This document shows, piece after piece, positions 20,801 to 32,800 of a DNA stretch of 64,000 bases. Source of the DNA: Monarcha castaneiventris obscurior (Eukaryota > Chordata > Aves > Passeriformes > Monarchidae); contig JAMPIT010000476.1 in NCBI GenBank assembly GCA_026261815.1, forward strand, positions 4,553,501 to 4,617,500. The letters are read 5' to 3'. Within the stretch, counting starts at the first letter, position 1, and each line of letters begins with the position of its first letter. The notes beneath the pieces are model-generated. The model saw only the letters and a list, made by a program, of their open reading frames with translations, was not told the origin of the DNA and made no database searches. A program made the position numbers and the translations under genes.

Positions 20801-23800
20801 GCGCTGCCGTGGCAGGAGCATCATCGGCTCGGGGCGGTGGGGCCGGGGCGGGAGGGGCAGGGGCAGCCCGCGGTGAGGGGCAGCTCCGGGGACGGGGGCT
20901 GTGAGGAGAGGAGGGCAGCATCGGGGGGTCGAGCTGAGAGGCGAGGGAGCAGCATCGGAGGGGCGGGGGGGCCAGCAAGGAGAAGGGGGCAGCCCCGGTG
21001 TGGCTGTGAAGATGTGAAGGAGGTGGTGTAGGGTGGGATGGTTCTGTTGCATCAAGAGTCCCGGCTTGTCACCACCCTAAAAAGAGGGGATTGGTGCGGT
21101 GAGACGTGCCGGTGGGCCCAGGGATTGAGGGAGATGTGCTGACTTCGGGAAGGTCTTCTGAGAACCCGCAGGAGTAGGTTTGGGCGCCAGGAGGGAGGGA
21201 GGATGAAGGAGAACTGCCGGATTTGCGGCCGGGAGCTGTGTGGCAACCAGCGGCGATGGATCTTTCACACGGCGGCCAAGCTGAATCTCCAGGTGCTGCT
21301 CTCCCACGTCCTGGGCAGGGAGCTGTGCCGGGATGGCAGGTCCGAGTTCGCATGCAGCAAGTGTGCCTTCATGCTGGACCGCATCTACAGGTTCGACACT
21401 GTCATCGCCCGCATCGAAGCCCTCTCCATCGAGCGCCTGCAGAAGCTGCTGCTGGAGAAGGACCGTCTCAAGTTCTGCATCGCAAGCATGTACCGCAGGA
21501 ACAACGACGACTCCAGCACAGAGGACAGGACTGGGGAGGGGACTGTGGACCTTTCCAACCTGCCTGACGCGCGGTACGCTGCCCTCCTTCAGGAGGACTT
21601 CACTTACTCTGGGTTTGAATATTGGATGGATCAAGAAGAGCATGGCCTGGAGCCACACAGCTGCCACCACTCCGAGGGAGCAGGGAGCCGCCCGCGGCGC
21701 TGCCGGGGCTGTGCTGCCCTCCGTGTGGCTGATGCTGACTATGAAGCCATCTGTAAAGTGCCCCGGAAGGTGGCCAGGAGCATCTCCTGTGGGCTGTCCA
21801 GCCGCTGGTCAGCCAGCATAGGCAACGAGGAGTCATCTGTGTGTGATGTGGCCGAGTCTACAAGCTCCAGGGTGGCTGTGGATGGCGACAGCATGGAGGA
21901 AGGCACGCCTGCATCTTCTGTTGAGTCCCTGGACACCACTGTGGAGGCAAGTCCTCCACAGCAGAAGGATGAAGATGCAGATAAGGGGGTGAAAGGGAAT
22001 GGGAAATGTGACGATTTCTCAGATGACCGCATGACCCCAAGCTCTTCACTGAGTGGGAACAGGCTGGAGCTGGCCCTCAATTTGATCAAGACTTTGGACT
22101 ATAAACCCCTTCAGAGTCCCCGAGGCAGCCGACTACCTATTCCTGTGAAGTCCAGCTTGCCCCCTCCCAAGCTCAGCCATGACTTGGCAGATGGCAGTGC
22201 TTCTGCTGGCTTAGCGTGTGCTAGTTCTGCCTTCCTGAACACAGACAGAAAATCGTTTTCCAGAGCTCCTTTGGGCCTTCCCTTGGAAATTTCTGAACTG
22301 CAGGAGCTATGGGATGACCTCTGTGAAGATTATATGCCGCTGCGGGTACAGGTAGAGGTCACGGTGCTGCCGTTCCATTGAGCATTGTCCTCGTGGTCCA
22401 GTGCAGAGCCCACTGGGGATTCTTCTGTGCTGAGATAATGCAGACAGCCACGTGTGGCTGAACCGGGGCTAAGAATAGGCAGCTCGGTCCTTTTTAGGTG
22501 TGCTGCCTCTCTCCTCAGTCATTCTCTTGTCTCCCGTTTCCTCCCGGTGTTCTGGGAAATTAACCTTCCCCCCCTCCATCAGCCCTCTCTGACAATGCAG
22601 TCTGCTAGGTGGGTCTAAGCTCTTTGTCATTTTCCTGCTGAGAAAACACCAGTTTCACTTCATCTTTAACAAGTCGGTGTGGCTTTTATCCACAACCAAA
22701 GGGAGCATTTTAAGCTTCTGGGCATGTGTTTTCCAGCAAATGTGTTTTCTTTGTGCCTGAGTAATAGTTGGAGTGTGAGGAACGCCTTCCTCCAGCGCTG
22801 CCTCTGCAGGTCAGGCCTCCAACCTGCCAGAGCCGCCCAGGCATCTGTGGTGTGTGCCCTGAGGAAAAGGTGTTTTCCCTGCAGGTGGATTTGTGCCAGA
22901 GGATGACTTTAGGGTTGGTATTCAAGATAATTGGTTTATTTTCTGATCCTTTGAAAAGATCTGTCAATTAGTGGCAGGTGTTGCTGAGAGGTGATGAAAG
23001 CTCCTGCTTTCGGGATGCTGTTATCTATGTTGATAGCAGTCCTAGCTCCAGGTTGCCTCTGGTTCGCTGCCTTTAATGAAATGTTGTTTAGTATGCCGTC
23101 AAAAAGCTGAACTTGTAACTTCTTTACCACTTTCCGTAATGAATAGAAGGCCTCAGTCAGTTTCAATTCAGGAATATCCATGTCAGCCTAATTGCATTCC
23201 CATTAGCAGCCTTAGTGCTGCCTAATGCTGTAGGTAGCCTGGAGGATTAGGAAAATGCTCGTTTATTGCTATGGCAACCGTGGCAGTGCTGAATTGCTCT
23301 TCCTCTTTAGCCGGCGCTGCTTGCTGCCCCATCTGCTCGGGCGTTTCCCGGAGCCGTGTGCTTTTTTCCATAAAAGCCTGCTCACGAAACGATGCTAGGG
23401 AGGAACGTAGGGAAACCAATTTTCAGCTGGAGCACAAAGGCGTCACGCTGGCAGCCGGCGGCTGAGGAGGTGAACCAGGGCATCGTGTCATTTGCTGATG
23501 ATTTTCACTGCTAGGGATGTGTTTGCAGGATAAAAATGGGCTTTCTCTGAACAACGTGGCACAGTCAGCATGGCGTGTTTACAGGTTGGCTTTGTGTCGC
23601 ACATGGCCATCCTCATCTAGGTGTTTTGAAGAGTTTCTCCAGCCTCTGCCATTCGACCGTCCCTGCCAGGAATTTATCCTGCGGGATTTTTCACTGCCGG
23701 TTCCTTGCCGTGACAGTAGCGCAGGGTCTGGCTGAAGGGGGAAGGGCTTAATCCTTCAGAATGGCTTTAAGAGCAAAAATGGGAAGACAGATGCAGCTGG

Positions 23801-26800
23801 TAGGCTAAATAGTTCTTGTACAAATGATTTTTCTTTCTCTTTGTAAAAGCAACACTCTTCCTATAAGTCAGGTGCTGCTTCCGTCCAGCGATTCCTGTGC
23901 ATAAATGTGAAAGGAATATCTAGGATATAGAGGACCACATTTCTCTTACTGCTTTTGCAGTTCTTTAAATTTATGGAGCATTCTGGTGACCTTGTAGGTA
24001 CCATCTTCGCAGGGATTTTCTTGAACCAACAATTCCTCCCCTTCCCCACCACAGTCCCAGGGAAGTGGCACCAAATGGAGCCTTTGTGAGACGCTCCCGA
24101 AGCTGCTGCGGTGCTGTGCTGGCAGCGAGGGAAGTGGTGCCCTATTGACAGCCAGGCTCTTCCCTGCTGCACTGGGCAGATCTGAGCTCGGCAGGCTCAC
24201 ATAATGCCATGATTATTATTTTTTAAAGAAGTGTGCTGTTGGTGTCAGCGTGTGCTGGCATTGCTGGGGCTGTGCTGAGGAGAGATTGTCAGTAAAATGC
24301 TGATGTTGGAGAAGCCGCTGGGGAGCTCTGCTCCTGACATGGCTGCAGGGAGGCACGAGGGAGGCAGCTTGGGCTTTGGAACTTTGGACTCTGGAGCTGG
24401 CTTTGCCTTTCCTCCTCTGCTGTTAGCTCTTTTCTTTTTTTCTTTTTTTTTTTTTAATGTGAAATTTGAGGAAATATGTTTTTCTTTTTTTCCTCTATTT
24501 TAATCAACCTTATTTCAAAATAGCTGCTGTGACAGATTCCAGCAGCTCTCCCTGTCTCACCCAAAGCCTTCTGGCAGAGAAAATTTGTAATCACCATGAC
24601 TATAAGTTTTCTCCAAAATCCTAACAAAACATCAGGGCAAAGGGAAGTATTACTTCTGTCTGTGAGAAGCAGTGCACAGACCTGAAGGAGCTTCCCTGCG
24701 CTGCCTGGGTTTCCCACAGACAGCGTTCTGTGGCTGCTGAAGAGGAGGATTCAGTCTGACAGAGCTAATCGGAGCTGACTGTTCTCGCTGTGCTGCACTG
24801 CCTGGAGCTGGTGCTCCTGTGTGTGCTCCAAAAAGCCCTGCCATGTTTCCATGGCCTCTGTGCTACATCCCTGCAGCCCTTTCCAGGGCTCCCACCTAGA
24901 GCAGGCACCAGTGCAGTCAGTCTCATGTCACTGATAATATTCAGGAATACCGAAGGAGTCCTGTGAGGGCTAAGGAGGTGGCTGGGATGGAGTGCTGCCC
25001 TAAGGAGTTAACTTACTGGGCGGGAGACAGCAGAATTGTAAGGAGGGATGACAAGGGATTAGTGTTGTGCTCAGCCAGCCGGGTCTGGCAGGCCACGTGT
25101 CATAAAGCAGGCTGTTTACGTTCCCAATAAATGGGTATGTGTCATGAAAAAAAATCTCAGCTGTGGCACTGAATTTGCTCCTGTTCAAGGAGCTGCAGGG
25201 AATTGTACATGGTGTGGGTGCTGGAGCACTGGGAGTCATGAAGGAGAGCCCAGAAAATCACAAGTGGAGGGGTTCAGAGCAGGGGGTGACTGCTAGGTCG
25301 TGACAGGAGGGGAGCTGGTGGGAAGGACTGAAGGTGGTAGGTTTGATAAGGACACAGAAGCTCAGCAGAACCATTTTGGTGCTGGCTTTGAAGCTTTTTT
25401 AAAACCCATGTAGGGTGCATAGGAAGGAGAGCAGGTTTCAGGGATATGGCTTGGGTGTGGGGAGAAGATCCATCATTAGCCCACAGACAGTGGTTAGAGC
25501 TAAACAAGCTGCTGGGTTCGTGGTGCAGCAGTGAGGAGAGACAGGGAGCTCAATCAGAGCCTCGGGGCACCAAGGCACTCCTGGCAGACGAGGCAGAGAG
25601 CTGCCAGGTGCCAGCCTGCCACCCAGGTGAAGGGAAACACAGGCAGAATAACATATCAGAGCCAGTCAGAAATGCACATGGAGCGTGTTTAAACCCATGC
25701 TGCAGGGTCTGTGATGGCCAACAGCTGAATAGAAGAAGCCAGTGCAAGAGTTGAGCCATTCTCTCAGTTTTCACTCTTTTTCTCCTTTCAGAATTTGCAG
25801 GATGAACATCAGCAGCCAGCTCCAGGTAACCCTGCAGCAGGGGAGCACGTGTCCGATGTGTGTGCCGCAGAGCTGCAGGGCAGAATCCAGCACTTTGAAG
25901 CTGCCAACAAGGTATTTCTTCATGAACAGCACATCCACTGTCTAGTGAGTCTGATGTGGTTAGTGTCAGAGGGTGCCTTCAGGCCTGGCTGGAGGCAGGC
26001 AGCTGCACCTCTCTCCCAGCAAGGGTGTGTGCTGCTGCGTGAGTCTCAATGCTGTTGTCTGCCAGCTTGTATGAAAAGCATTTACATTTTTCTTTTTCTG
26101 CAGCTGGGCTGTGTAAATTTTCCATATTTAATTTTGCAAATCATTATTTTGAAAGGACTTTCCACTTGCCTGGTCAGCCTTCCAGGAGCTGGTGAAGGAG
26201 AGATACACAGGGTTATTTCCCTGTCTCTTGGATTTGCATGGGCTGAGCCTGGTGCAGGAGAGAGGGGGTGAACACTGCCTTCTGTTTTCAAGCAGCAAGG
26301 GAGCTCAGCGTAGAGAGGGTCCTGGCTTCCTTTCTGTTTAAATACTTGGAAAAGAAACATGTATCTGAGTTCTCTTGGGGCAGATCAGTATTAACACCTG
26401 TTGAGAAGGGTATATGTTTTTAATTATGCTCTTGAATGCTAAGGTAAATTATATCCTCTAAAAAGGTTAAATGTGGAAGAAAAATCGGGATGGAATATTT
26501 ATTTAAATCTGGGGATAGCCGTGAGGTGCTGAAGTGTCCTGGCCTGCAAAGCTTGACGGAAATAGAGACCCAAGGCCCAGTAAATGCAGTTGGAAGTGTT
26601 TAAACAGGTTAGAGGGTGTGTCTCCTGGAGAAGAGATAACAGGACAGGTGTGTAAGCTAACGAGCAACAAGAGGAAATTACGTGGCAGCACCATCTCCTT
26701 AAGAAGTTGAGTTTTGAGAAAGTTCATAGGAAGAGGTGTATCATCCAACTTCAAGAACACCAAGAGGCAGCATGTTTAAAAATGCTAATAAGCACTTGTT

Positions 26801-29800
26801 TAACTGCACAACGTGTGCTGTGTCATGAGCTTTATGGTGAAAGCAGCAAACTGTCCTGAAACTGTTTGAGTGGGTGGTATTTTCTTTAGGGTGAGAGTGT
26901 CAAGGGCAAAAGTTTCTCAGGTTGTAAACCAGCCGTGGAGACCAGTGAGAGGTTCCCCTTTGCTTTGCAGCCGTGCTGTTGGCACGCTGGCACTGGCTGG
27001 GGTCTGTTGTGCTGGAGCCTTAATGCTGAATAAGCCACTGATTTAATTGGCAAATGTGCAAATTGGCAAAATACCATGCTGGTATTTTTCTTTCAGATTT
27101 TTGGGAGGATTTTGGGCTGAAGCAGCCCCTTTCCTTCTGAGGAAACAGAAACAAATGATAGAAGCTGGGAGGGAGGGCTGCTGGGCAGCCTGAGTGAGAC
27201 TCTCCTGGAGTATGTGGGAGGCAATATGATCTGTGAACCCAAGCCTGAAACCTCTGCCCTGCACCTGAGGGAGCAGAAGCACTGGAATAAGTCCTGTGTG
27301 TGTTTACTCACCGGTCTCCACCCAGCTCCAACAGTGTTTACAGACTCTAGAGGGAGCCACGTTGATCTTGATGCGGTCAGCACCAGGGCTGTATGGAGTA
27401 AGGAGTGGAGGGAGTCTTAAGAGTATTTACATAGAGCATTAGGCAGGATTAAATAAACCCAATCTATTTCTGTCTTCAGTTGTTACAGGAAAAGCTGAAT
27501 GAATTGAATTTTGAATTAAAATCTGTCCAAGAAACATCACAAAGGCAAGATCGTACAATCCAGAGCCTGAACGAGGCCCTGAAGAGCAAAGAGAGTAAGG
27601 TAACAGTTTTGGGTGGGCAACCAGTGCTCACCAGAACAGGGAACACAGAACTGCTCTATGGGCAGTGGCTGAAAAGGAGTGCTTGAGCCATTGCTTGACA
27701 TTCTGCATCTCAGTAAATTACTTCTTGCAAAACCCTATCATGTGGTGCTGAGATGCCAGAATCCAGGCTGGAGGCTTGGGATGGGAGAGTTTGTGCTTGG
27801 TTTGCCACTGACTGGGCTTGCTGTGCTTGGACTCAGACAGAAGAGCTGTACCACATCATTGAAGGGCAGAACGAGACGATGGCCAAGCTGCGGGACATGT
27901 TACACAGAAACCATCTGGGACAGCTGCAGGTATGTCCTGGAAGGCCTCAAATATGTCAGGTTTCATTCTGCAGGGATCCTGGGTTTTAAATCCCTCATGT
28001 TAAGAGAATTTCTGAGTTTCTCTGAACCCTGTCTTTTGGTAGGTGTCAGAGAGCCCACTGTCGCCCCAGGAGCAGCAAATGTCACTGCTCGATCTCCAAA
28101 ACACACTTTTCTGCACCAAACTAGAGGTGCAGAAACTGAAGAGAGCTCAGTGCCACAAAGAACATCAGCTGGCTGAAGCCAAGAGAGCAACCCAGCTCCT
28201 GGAGACCACAGTCCATGAGGAAGAGCAGCAGAAAGAGGCAACCTGGAAACACAACCAGGTATGACAGGCACTCAGTCTGGAAGTTTCTGGGTTTACACAG
28301 CTAAGAAGCACTGATGTAGTCAATACCCTGCTCTCATTCATTTCTGCTGACAGCAGACTGGGCACACTTGCCTAACCCCTTGTCACATGTGGCAAGGAAA
28401 ATTCTCCAGCCTCCTTAGTGTCATAGCTGAGGATTTAAAATCAGCAAAGACCCTTGATAGTGGGTATGTTGTCACTTGAACGTCTTTGGCTGGTGCAAAC
28501 GTCCCATCTCTTTTTGTGATGTTCGCGTCCCCTGCTGCACAGGTTAGCTGTGGTTGACTCAAGCTCTGCCTGTGGCCAGAGCAAGGGGTTTAGATGGATG
28601 GATACCCTGGGAAATGAAATAAATTCAAACTTCACCATCATGAAAGTGTGCTTTGAGATGTGAAAGTTGTAGCCTTGCAGAGCATTTTTAGCTGCTCTTG
28701 GCTTCCTCAGACTGGCCTGCGTGTTGAGGACTGAATTCCAAGGTATGTGCTTTTTCCTTGCAGGAGCTGCGTGCTGTAGTACAACAGCTGCAGGCAGAGC
28801 TGCAGGACAAGGCTCAGCAGCTCCAGACTTTGGAGTGGGAGAAAAGCCATGAGCTGCAGGCCCAGGAGCAGAGAGTTCAGCGTTTGACTCAGCAGCTGAC
28901 TCGCAAGGAGCAGCTTCTGCAGGTGAGATGCAGAAAGATCTGAGTTGAGCATAATTAAAGGGAGTCCCTGCTCCTCCTTTGGTATTTGGCCATGCAAAAG
29001 TCTGTCTGTAGTTTTCATGCATGCCCTTTGAAGAAAGGAAGGAAAGAGAGGCTTCTGGGCCCCCAAGATGAGGAGTAAGGCACAGGTATCCACATACCTC
29101 AGTCTACAGGAATGCCTGGTGAGCCCTGGCAGGTGCTAGCCAGCCCCAGGTGCTGGGACTACCACCCTTTAATGTGAAGGCTAGAGCAAGCATAGGGTGG
29201 AGGTAGTTATCCCTGATTCTCCTGTGCTGCCCTCTGAGGTGGGGGAGGTTTCTGTGCTGTCAGTTGTACTAGGGGGGGTGTGTGTGTGTGTGATCTCTAG
29301 GAATCCAGGGAGCTCCTGCAATGCCAGCAAAGCTTGGAGAAGAGCCCTGCAGCCATGAATGCCATGTTGGAGAAACTGCAGCAGCGTGTCAGTGACAGGG
29401 ATGCTGCTCTGGAGGTGAGCACATATTGTAGGCAATGTTTCAGTTGTCCCTGAGGCTCAGCCTTTGGGTTACCAGCAGCTCCAAGCTGACCCCAGGGGTG
29501 ACCATATCTTCTGCATGCTGTCTGTGGCTCATCCTTTGAGAGGAGTCCCCCTGGAAGGGGGAGCTGAAGTCCAACATTTGGGGAGTGTTGGCTGCAGAGC
29601 CCTATTACCCCATTCTGAATGATCCCCTCTTTCACACAGCGAGCAGTAGATGAGAAGTTCTGTGCCCTGGAGAAGAAGGAGCAAGAGCTACAACAGCTCC
29701 GTCTCTCAGTCCGGGAGCGTGGCAGTGACCTGGAGAGGCTGCGCAATGTCCTCTCCAGCAACGAGGCCACCATTCACGTGAGTGCTTGGAGCTGGGCCTG

Positions 29801-32800
29801 CAGCGTCCAGCATGGCTGTGGGGACGTGGTGTTAGACCTTCCTGTGAATGCTCTGGTGGTTGCTGGGGAGTGTGTCTGCAGGTGTTTGGCTTCCACTGGT
29901 CTTGTGTGTAGGGCAAGTTCCTGGGTCACTCATGTTTCTGGGCTGGGCATAGAGGACAGCTGGAACAGATAGGTGAATCTGTGTGACTCTGCTAGCAGTA
30001 GAGACTGGTATTTCCAGTTTTGCTTAATTCAGGATTAAGTCTCTGTCCCTGGTTGAGCTGCTTCTGTTGTGGTCCTCAGAGCCTGGAGAGCCTCCTGAAA
30101 GCCAAAACCCTGGAACTGGAGCAGGTCTCAGCAACCTGCCAAAACCTCCGCTGGCTCAAAGAGGAGATTGAGGCCAAATCTTGCAGCAGGCAGAAGGAGC
30201 AGGAGGGGATCATCCAACAGCTGCAGACCTGCCTGCATGACAGGAACAAGGAAGTGGAGGTAAGGCCTTAACTTGGCTTTCTGAGCCTTCAGCCAGTTTG
30301 TCCATAGACAGAGTGGTCCCAAACCAGAGCCTGCTGCCTGCCTCACCTGAAGCTGTGCTCAGTGTTTGGAGGCTGGCTGCTTTTGGCCCCTGTACATACC
30401 TGTGCCTGCTGACTTTGTTCTCTCAGCTACACCCAGGCTAAAGAGTCCTTGAACAACTTCCAGTTTGATGGTAGCAGTCTCCCTCCTTTCCTCCCCCTTG
30501 TTCAGGAACTTACAGCAACTCTGCTGTGCAAGCTGGGCCCCGGGCAGAGTGAGGTAGCAGAGGAACTGTGCCTGCGTCTCCAGCACAAGGAGAAGATGCT
30601 GCAGGATCTCCTCAGTGACAGGAACCGTCAAACCATGGAACATGATGCTGAAATTCGGGAGCTGCTGCAGGCTCTGAGCACCAAGGAGCAGCAGAGCAGA
30701 GTGAGTTTTGTGCAGTGCCACAGCTGGAGGCTGAGGTGGGTGGCCCTGGCTTTTGTTAAGCAAAGAGAAGCCCGTGAGTGAGCTGAGAGAAATGGAGGAG
30801 TTTGTTCCTCCATAGGTGAGAGGCCGAGCCTCGCTGGCGAGTAGAGATGGGAAGGCTGCACTGGAGTGGGTGTGAGTGGCCAGAAGCAGTGGCTGCCAGG
30901 CTGGTTTGCAGAGCACTTTGAGTCTTGAGTGACGGATAAATACTGAGATGCCTTCCCTTAGTCTCTAAGGAAGAAGAGGGACCAGGATCCTACCCCTGGT
31001 CCTGGCCCTATCCCTGATTTTGTCCCTCAATCAGGTGGCTGCAGAGAAGATGGCGCAGGCTTTGGCTGAAAGGAGCTGCGAGCTACAACTCCTGCGCCAG
31101 CACCTGTTGGGGAAGGACCCTGTTGGGACCCAGTCAGCTGGTGCCAGGCCATTGAAGCAGGACAAACAATCCATACAAGTAAGAATCATGCGCTGTGTTT
31201 CTCTGCCTGTGGCCTTGGGGCTTCAGAAAGAATTGATTGCCACAGAAGGAAATAAGAGAGAGAGAAGAGCACCACAGGGAATGATAGAAATGAAAGTGGG
31301 ATTAGGGAAAAGACTTCCTATTGGAGGAGAAGAAACTGAGGAGCAGGAATGCTGCCTGAATGTTCTGATGTTGATTTCACCAGCCTTTGTCACTCAGTGT
31401 CTCTTTGTTTTGATGGACCAGTAATTGAATCCTTGGGGCACGTGAGAGTATGAAAGACATCCACCCTTTGACCTTCCAGCATTGACCCACTCCTTCCTTG
31501 GGCTGGGCTGCCTTGCTGTATTGTAATCCCTTCCCTGACATTGTCACATTCTGGAGGGGACAAGAGAGCTAAATTTAGGTCCCACTAATTCTTGGCAGAG
31601 CCTGCTGGCTGTTTGCTGTCTCTTCCACAATTGGAGTTGGTATTTTTAAAGCAGCTTTGCTAAAACCCCCTTTGAGGCTGAACACAGCTCCAAGGCTGCA
31701 TATGCCATGGCACCTACTTGAGCAGCTGTTAATGGTTTATTGGTGAGCTGACGTGTGTAATGTTTTTAAGCAGCTGTAAACAGTTTTCTATTCCCAGGAT
31801 CAGTGAGCTCTAGAGAGTTCCAGGGATGTGTCTTCTTCCTGCATGGTCCCTTTGGGCCACATCTGAGATGAAGATGAGTCTCAATTGAAAGATGGTCTTG
31901 CTGCAGTTGAGTGAAACCTGTTTAGTCTTTACTGTGAAGACACTTGCTGCCAGCAGCTTCCTAGTGCCAAATAAAAGAAGTGTCCTGTTCCCCACACATA
32001 CAACTTCTGGGTGCAATTCACTTGTCTCTGCTGCCTGGCTATATCCCCTTCATTGTTTTTTCATATTTTAGAGGTGTCAACAGAGCAGCCAGCAGCTTTG
32101 GTGTAGTCCTGGAATTCTGGGGAAGCTGTGTGTTCCCTATGAAAATGCAAACCTGCAGACTTCTATGTTTTCAGGAACTACTGCAAAGAGCTGGTGGAGC
32201 TACAATCATTGCTGGATCCTCACAGGAGGACAGCAGCTGCAGGACAGAGGGAGGTGAGTTTGGGGCAGCTTCTTTTGAGGTTCCCAAATATGACCAGGGC
32301 TTTCTGCTGTGGGGGAAACATGATTACATAAAACTATGTAAGAGTAGAGAACTTAGTACAACAGAATTTTGAAATAAAGCTGTGCCTCTCTCCTGGGTGA
32401 TGTCTGAGGATGGGAGTAAGGGAAAGAGGCTGCTGTTGGGTTTGAGGTGAGGTGTTCCTACTCAAGATCTGATGCTGTCCACTAGAGAGTTTTTGACTTT
32501 GTTTCAGGCTGAGCTGAGACAAGTGTAACTGTTTTGGGTTTTGCCTTGGGTCCAGGACACTTGAACTTTGCTGGGGGTAGGACAGCAGGCCTGTGATGTT
32601 GCTGTTGCTTTGGGCTGATGTTGAAAGATGACGTAGGGAAGAAGAGCATTTACTAAGAGACAGTGTGATGGGGAGCACAAGCATCAGGGCCCTGTCTTGC
32701 CAGAGAGGGATTGTGCATGATCCTGGGGTCTGAACTGACACATGGTGTTCCTGCAGTGACCAAGTTGTCTTTGCAGTTACAATGTCAGCAGCAGAACTGG

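Larger units (their letters stand above)
20580..21010 (+). promoter_or_regulatory. Internal CpG-island promoter of PDE4DIP
   Basis: CpG-rich DNA within the intron after canonical exon 5, with an ordered factor-site cluster at 20,687-20,780 followed by a probable non-coding first exon. That exon would end at a GTGAGG donor (20,873) and splice to an acceptor near 21,171 (CCCGCAG) ahead of the ATG at 21,203. No TATA box. The promoter serves the zinc-motif isoform. Confidence 0.7.

Noticed and set aside
27593..27600. GTAAGG donor three codons upstream of the chosen end of PDE4DIP exon 7
   Set aside because: It would break phase with the next exon (ACAGAAGAGCTG at 27,837). The GTAACA donor at 27,600 keeps the frame and the conserved TEELY junction.
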